Source of the DNA: Limivivens faecihominis
GTDB taxonomy: Bacteria > Bacillota > Clostridia > Lachnospirales > Lachnospiraceae
Reading direction: 5' to 3'
Assembly: GCF_020686945.1 (NCBI RefSeq)
Contig: NZ_JAJEPR010000035.1
Coordinates: 1 to 36,050, forward strand
Length of the DNA: 36,050 nt
The position numbers and the translations under genes were made by a program. Shown here one piece after another: positions 31,809 through 36,050 of this stretch (within the stretch, counting starts at the first letter, position 1; the number at the start of each line of letters is the position of its first letter). The notes under the pieces were generated by a model that was given only the letters and a program-made list of their open reading frames with translations, was not told the DNA's origin and ran no database searches.

Positions 31809-31836
31809 TTGACTTTTTTAAAAAAAGTTTTATAAT
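31809..31836 (+). promoter_or_regulatory. Promoter of the ABC exporter operon
   Basis: TTGACT (31809-31814), a 16-nt spacer and TATAAT (31831-31836). The spacer contains the near-palindrome CTTTTTTAAAAAAAG, which may be a regulator site or only an A/T tract. Confidence 0.7.
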
Positions 31837-31873
31837 GTTTGGTGACGAACAATCTAACAGGAGAGGAGAAACT

Positions 31874-33625
31874 ATGTTAAAGACATTAGGAGCTCAGGTA
31901 AAAGAGTACAAAAAGGCTTCCATTGCGACTCCTGTCTTCATGATTCTGGAAGTCATCATGGAAATGATTATACCCCTGATGATGGCTTCAATCATTGACG
32001 ATGGAGTGGAAGCCGGAAATCTTCATCACATCTATGTGATGGGCGCCTGGATGATCGTAGCCGCACTGATCGGTCTTTTCGCCGGTGTGATGGGCGGAAA
32101 ATACGGCGCGAAAGCATCAACTGGCTTTGCGAAAAACTTGCGGCAGGCCATGTTTGAAAACATCCAGACCTATTCTTTTTCAAACATTGACAAATTCAGT
32201 ACGGCGGGTCTTGTGACGCGTCTGACCACCGACGTGACGAACCTGCAGAACGCATATCAGATGCTTCTTCGTATGTGTATGCGTGCCCCGGCCAGCATGA
32301 TCGTAGCCATGGCCATGGCTTTCATGATCAATGCCCGTCTGGCCAGCATTTATCTTGTTGCTGTCATCCTTCTGGGATGCTGCCTGTTCTTTATTATGAG
32401 CAGAGCCAGCAAATATTTCCAGCAGGCCTTCCCGAAATACGATGATCTGAATGCCAGCGTGCAGGAGAACGTTTCCGCCATCCGTGTGGTAAAAGCTTAT
32501 GTGCGTGAAGGTTATGAGACCAGCAAATTTCAGAAAGCCAGCGGAAACATCTACAACATTTTCTGTAAAGCAGAGAAAAATATTTCTTATAACGCACCGC
32601 TGATGCAGTTTACCGTCTACAGCTGTATTCTTCTGATCAGCTGGCTGGGCGCCAAGATGATCGTTGGCAGCAGCCTGACAACCGGCGAGCTGATGAGCCT
32701 TCTTACCTATTGCATGAATATCCTTATGAGCCTCATGATGCTCTCCATGGTATTTGTTATGGTGACGATGAGTATGGCCAGTGCAGAGCGTATCGCCGAG
32801 GTTCTTAATGAGAAGAGCGATTTGGACAATCCGGAGCATCCGGACTTCGACGTTCCCAACGGAAGCATTGAATTTGACCATGTAAACTTCAGCTACCGCA
32901 AAGGCGAAGGAAAACCCGTTCTTTCCGATATCAATTTTTCCATAAAATCCGGAGAAACCATCGGTATCATCGGAGGTACCGGAAGCGCCAAGACCAGCCT
33001 GGTGAACTTGATCAGCCGTCTTTACGATGTCAGCAGCGGAAGTGTAAAGGTAGGCGGAAAAGACGTCCGTTCCTACGATATGGAGAAGCTTCGTGACGAG
33101 GTTTCCGTCGTTCTCCAGAAAAACGTTCTGTTTTCCGGAACGATTCTTGAGAACCTTCGCTGGGGCGATAAGAACGCTTCCGAGGAGGAGTGTATCCGTG
33201 CCTGCCGTCTGGCCTGTGCCGACGAGTTCATTGAGCGGATGCCGGACAAATACAATACTTACATTGAGCAGGGCGGTTCCAACGTATCCGGAGGTCAGAA
33301 ACAGCGTCTCTGTATCGCCAGAGCCCTCTTGAAAAAACCGAAGATCCTGATTCTCGACGACAGCACCAGCGCCGTAGATACAGCCACCGACGCAAAGATC
33401 CGTAAGGCGTTCCTGGAGGAGATCCCGGCTACGACGAAACTCATCATCGCCCAGCGTATCTCCAGTGTGCAGGATGCGGATCGCATCATCGTTATGGATG
33501 ACGGTAAGGTCGACGGCATCGGAACTCATGAGGAGCTTTTGAAGTCCAACGAGATCTACCGCGAGGTTTACGAATCCCAGACCGGTGGCGGCGGAGACTT
33601 TGATGAAAAGAGAGGTGAAGCATAA
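31874..33625 (+). CDS. ABC exporter half-transporter, degenerate ATP site
   Basis: The 583-residue protein has an N-terminal six-helix ABC-exporter membrane domain (about 15-300) and an ATPase domain (about 335-575). Walker A is GGTGSAKT (367-374, K373) and the ABC signature is NVSGGQKQR. Walker B ends LDDSTSAVD, so Asp (D496) replaces the catalytic Glu. This marks the non-hydrolysing half of a heterodimeric exporter such as TM287/288. The ATG at 31874 follows AGGAGAGGAG; an in-frame ATG at 31805 overlaps the promoter. The stop overlaps the next start by one nucleotide (TAATG), giving translational coupling. Confidence 0.9.
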   Translation: MLKTLGAQVKEYKKASIATPVFMILEVIMEMIIPLMMASIIDDGVEAGNLHHIYVMGAWMIVAALIGLFAGVMGGKYGAKASTGFAKNLRQAMFENIQTYSFSNIDKFSTAGLVTRLTTDVTNLQNAYQMLLRMCMRAPASMIVAMAMAFMINARLASIYLVAVILLGCCLFFIMSRASKYFQQAFPKYDDLNASVQENVSAIRVVKAYVREGYETSKFQKASGNIYNIFCKAEKNISYNAPLMQFTVYSCILLISWLGAKMIVGSSLTTGELMSLLTYCMNILMSLMMLSMVFVMVTMSMASAERIAEVLNEKSDLDNPEHPDFDVPNGSIEFDHVNFSYRKGEGKPVLSDINFSIKSGETIGIIGGTGSAKTSLVNLISRLYDVSSGSVKVGGKDVRSYDMEKLRDEVSVVLQKNVLFSGTILENLRWGDKNASEEECIRACRLACADEFIERMPDKYNTYIEQGGSNVSGGQKQRLCIARALLKKPKILILDDSTSAVDTATDAKIRKAFLEEIPATTKLIIAQRISSVQDADRIIVMDDGKVDGIGTHEELLKSNEIYREVYESQTGGGGDFDEKRGEA

Positions 33626-35547
33626 TGGCAGAAGCAAAACCCGTAAAAGGCCCCATGGGGCGGCCTCCCAGAGGAGTGAAGCCTCAGGTGGAAAATCCAG
33701 GCAAGATTTTTGTCCGGATCATGAAATATGTGCTGAAAAATTATACGCCTCACTGCATCATTGCTGTGGTTTCGATTTTTGTCAGCGTGCTGGCAAATGT
33801 ACAGGGAACCATGTTCATGAAGACCCTGATCGACAGCTATATCATGCCCATGCTGAAGGCTTCCGATCCGGATTTCACGCCGCTTCTTCATGCGATTCTC
33901 CGTGTGGCAATCTTTTATCTCATCGGCATTCTGGCTACGTTTGCCCAGAACCGAGTGATGATCTATGTGACCCAGGGAACCTTGAGAAACCTGAGAAACG
34001 ATCTGTTTGCTCACATGGAAAAACTGCCGATCAAATATTTTGACACTCATTCCCACGGAGATATCATGTCCATCTACACGAACGATATCGATACTCTCCG
34101 TCAGATGATCAGCCAGAGTATTCCTCAGGTGCTGAACAGCGCCATCACGATTGTAAGCGTTTTTGTCAGCATGCTGATCCTGAATATTCCGCTGACGATC
34201 ACGACTCTCATCATGGTAGCGATTATGATGACCGTCACCAAGAAGGTAGCCGGACTTTCCGGAAACTTCTTTGTGAAGCAGCAGAAAGCTCTGGGTGAGG
34301 CCAACGGCTTCATCGAGGAGATGATGGACGGCCAGAAGGTTGTCAAAGTCTTCTGTCACGAGGAAGAGAACATCAAGAAATTCAAGGAACTCAACGACAA
34401 TCTCTGCGACAGCTCCTACAATGCGAACGCTTTCGCCAACATCCTGGGCCCGATCAACGCCCAGCTGGGAAATGTAAGCTATGTGGTCTGCGCTATCGTC
34501 GGCGGTATTCTGGCCCTGAACAGCGTGGGCGGCTTTACTCTGGGCGGACTGGCCAGCTTCCTGACCTTCAATAAGAGCTTTAACATGCCGATCAACCAGG
34601 TGAGCCAGCAGCTTAACGCCATCGTTATGGCTCTGGCCGGTGCTGACCGTATTTTCAGACTGATGGACACCACCGTGGAGACCGACGAGGGCTACGTTAC
34701 CCTGGTCAACGCCAAGACCGAGAACGGCAAGCTCACCGAGTCCAAAGAGCGTACCGGCCGCTGGGCATGGAAACACACCCACCAGGCAGACGGCAGCGTG
34801 GACTACATTCCGCTGGAAGGCTCCGTTGTCTTCGACGGCGTGAATTTCGGCTACAATCCGGATAAGATCGTGCTTCACGATGTAGAGCTTTTTGCAGATC
34901 CCGGCGAAAAGATTGCCTTTGTCGGTTCCACCGGAGCCGGTAAAACCACCATTACCAACCTGATCAACCGTTTCTACGATATTCAGGATGGTAAGATCCG
35001 CTACGACGGCATCAACATCAACAAGATCTGTAAGGCAGACCTCCGCCGTTCCCTGGGTATCGTTCTTCAGGATACTCATCTTTTCACAGGAACCGTCCGT
35101 GAGAACATTGCCTACGGAAAACTGGATGCCACCGAGCAGGAAGTCATCGCAGCAGCAAAGCTTGCCAATGCGGACGGCTTTATCCGCCGATTGCCCAACG
35201 GCTATGACACGATGCTCACCGGAGACGGAGCCAACTTAAGCCAGGGCCAGAGACAGCTTCTCGCGATTGCCAGAGCTGCCATCGCCGACCCGCCGGTGCT
35301 GATCCTCGACGAGGCCACCAGCTCCATCGATACCCGAACAGAGCGCATTGTACAGGATGGTATGGACAAGCTCATGAAGGGCAGAACCACCTTCGTTATT
35401 GCCCATCGTCTTTCCACGGTCCGCAATGCCGACTGCATCATGGTCCTGGAACAGGGCCGGATCATCGAGCGCGGTACCCACGACCAGCTCATCGCCGAGA
35501 AAGGCAAATACTATCAGCTCTATACCGGAAATCAGGTAAGTGCATAA
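33625..35547 (+). CDS. ABC exporter half-transporter, canonical ATP site
   Basis: The 640-residue protein has a long basic, proline-rich N-terminus (1-30), a six-helix membrane domain (about 35-330), an insertion of about 60 residues before the ATPase domain, and the ATPase at about 400-635. Walker A GSTGAGKT (434-441), signature NLSQGQRQ and Walker B LDEATSSID (D562/E563) are all canonical. It is therefore the hydrolysing partner of the preceding gene. Such pairs export drugs, lipids or peptides; the substrate is not evident. No regulator gene is adjacent. Confidence 0.92.
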   Translation: MAEAKPVKGPMGRPPRGVKPQVENPGKIFVRIMKYVLKNYTPHCIIAVVSIFVSVLANVQGTMFMKTLIDSYIMPMLKASDPDFTPLLHAILRVAIFYLIGILATFAQNRVMIYVTQGTLRNLRNDLFAHMEKLPIKYFDTHSHGDIMSIYTNDIDTLRQMISQSIPQVLNSAITIVSVFVSMLILNIPLTITTLIMVAIMMTVTKKVAGLSGNFFVKQQKALGEANGFIEEMMDGQKVVKVFCHEEENIKKFKELNDNLCDSSYNANAFANILGPINAQLGNVSYVVCAIVGGILALNSVGGFTLGGLASFLTFNKSFNMPINQVSQQLNAIVMALAGADRIFRLMDTTVETDEGYVTLVNAKTENGKLTESKERTGRWAWKHTHQADGSVDYIPLEGSVVFDGVNFGYNPDKIVLHDVELFADPGEKIAFVGSTGAGKTTITNLINRFYDIQDGKIRYDGININKICKADLRRSLGIVLQDTHLFTGTVRENIAYGKLDATEQEVIAAAKLANADGFIRRLPNGYDTMLTGDGANLSQGQRQLLAIARAAIADPPVLILDEATSSIDTRTERIVQDGMDKLMKGRTTFVIAHRLSTVRNADCIMVLEQGRIIERGTHDQLIAEKGKYYQLYTGNQVSA

Positions 35548-35561
35548 TAATATTTCAGGAG

Positions 35562-35590
35562 ACAGCTCGCTTTTTGGCGGGCTGTTTTTT
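35562..35590 (+). terminator. Terminator of the ABC exporter operon
   Basis: ACAGCTCGC (35562-35570) pairs with GCGGGCTGT (35577-35585) with one T-G pair, followed by six T. Confidence 0.88.
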
Positions 35591-35616
35591 CCTATATAGA
35601 AGAGAAGATAACCAGA

Positions 35617-35885
35617 GTGAAAAAACTGACCAACATGACAACACATTCTTTTGATCTGGAGCATTTTGGAAACAATGCCGGTCTGAAGGAATTTTTAAGA
35701 AGACACAGTCTGGATGGACTGGAGCTTATGGAGATCGGGGAGGATGAAAAGCAGATCCTTCAAAAAGAAGATGTGGTCGGTTTTCATCGGCTCCATTATC
35801 CCTGCTGGCATTGTTTCTGGATCTCATAAAAGAGCTGAATCCCGAATGGCTGGTCTTTGAATTCCTGGCAAAGAGCCATAAGTAG
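35617..35885 (+). pseudogene. Sugar-phosphate isomerase/epimerase-like remnant
   Basis: The first about 55 codons (MTTHSFDLEHFG, GLKEFLRRHSLDGLELM, VVGFH) resemble the start of TIM-barrel sugar-phosphate isomerase/epimerase (AP-endonuclease-2 type) proteins. From about 35795 another frame gives SLLALFLDLIKELNPEW and LVFEFLAKSHK before a stop at 35885, which looks like the end of the same protein. The middle of the gene (probably around 200 codons) is deleted and the frame broken. There is no good ribosome site or promoter. Confidence 0.6.
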
Positions 35886-35903
35886 CAAGAAGAATGGCCG
35901 AAT

Positions 35904-35925
35904 ACTCAAAAAGTTTATTTTGAGT
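35904..35925. terminator. A/T-rich hairpin after the pseudogene
   Basis: ACTCAAAA (35904-35911) pairs with TTTTGAGT (35918-35925). It is a weak terminator candidate. The following 35926-35990 is A/T-rich with no gene. Confidence 0.4.
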
Positions 35926-35993
35926 AAATTATATATACAATAGCATAATTGTATCAACAGTTTAAAAAATATAAAAAATTTCAAAAAAAGGTG

Positions 35994-36022
35994 TTGACAT
36001 TCCGCGGAAGGGGTGATATGAT
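35994..36022 (+). promoter_or_regulatory. Strong promoter firing out of the window
   Basis: TTGACA (35994-35999), a 17-nt spacer and TATGAT (36017-36022), preceded by an A/T-rich upstream tract that could act as an UP element. The transcript begins GC-rich (GTCGCAGGGAGCTGCGG). The pattern resembles stable-RNA (rRNA or tRNA) promoters, but the downstream gene lies outside the window. Confidence 0.75.
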
Positions 36023-36050
36023 AGTCAACGTCGCAGGGAGCTGCGGCGGA

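Noticed and set aside
32180..33637. 485-codon open frame on the minus strand
   Set aside because: It is antisense to the first ABC exporter half, which has complete motifs and a promoter.
33568..35079. 503-codon open frame on the minus strand
   Set aside because: It is antisense to the second exporter half; the His/Val/Asp-rich composition is typical of a shadow frame.
1..36050. CRISPR arrays, tRNA or rRNA genes, prophage or toxin-antitoxin modules
   Set aside because: No regularly spaced repeats, no tRNA/rRNA signature sequences and no phage structural or toxin families were seen on reading through the window.

Overview
The window looks like chromosome from a gut-type Gram-positive anaerobe of the Bacillota, most likely Lachnospiraceae. 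The reasons are: AGGAGG ribosome binding sites before nearly every gene, TTGACA/TATAAT promoters, many U-tract hairpin terminators, two LplB/YtcP-type sugar permease sets, a membrane-bound AraC-type sensor-regulator, and a bile-salt-hydrolase remnant. The family placement is inference.

Layout. 1-5.3 kb is an accessory 'graveyard'. It holds the right end of an IS200/IS605 element fused to a sortase-type surface protein gene, an AAA/DUF4143 ATPase, an internally deleted IS66 element, the 3' end of a group II intron, a GNAT acetyltransferase and a bile-salt-hydrolase-like pseudogene. 5.4-9.1 kb carries a rhamnulose-1-phosphate aldolase, a nicotinamidase-like hydrolase, Hsp20 and a zinc-finger-less DnaJ-type co-chaperone. 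9.1-16.9 kb is a catabolic locus: an IclR regulator, a DapA/NanA-type lyase, two permeases, a solute-binding protein and a large GH20b/GH67-like glycosidase. Palindromic operators sit before the regulator and before the lyase. 17.0-23.3 kb holds cutC, a transglutaminase-like protein, a GH29 alpha-L-fucosidase and a membrane thiol-disulfide protein. 23.4-30.2 kb has a small reverse-strand gene, the membrane AraC regulator and a second transporter (binding protein plus two permeases). Neither transporter encodes an ATPase, so a shared MsmX-type ATPase elsewhere is expected.

30.25-31.75 kb is the most interesting unit. A consensus promoter drives a leader with the hallmarks of a yybP-ykoY (Mn2+) riboswitch. 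The 3' strand of its P1 helix is shared with a terminator. It controls an OadB-type membrane protein and a 41-residue OadG-like peptide, with no carboxyltransferase or biotin subunit beside them. This suggests a metal-responsive, decarboxylase-free use of the OadB fold.

31.8-35.6 kb is a heterodimeric ABC exporter with one degenerate ATP site. The window ends with a sugar-phosphate isomerase pseudogene and a strong promoter that fires out of the window.

Working model (inference): imported fucosylated or uronate-containing oligosaccharides are trimmed in the cytoplasm by the signal-less glycosidases, and the IclR and AraC regulators gate the two uptake systems.
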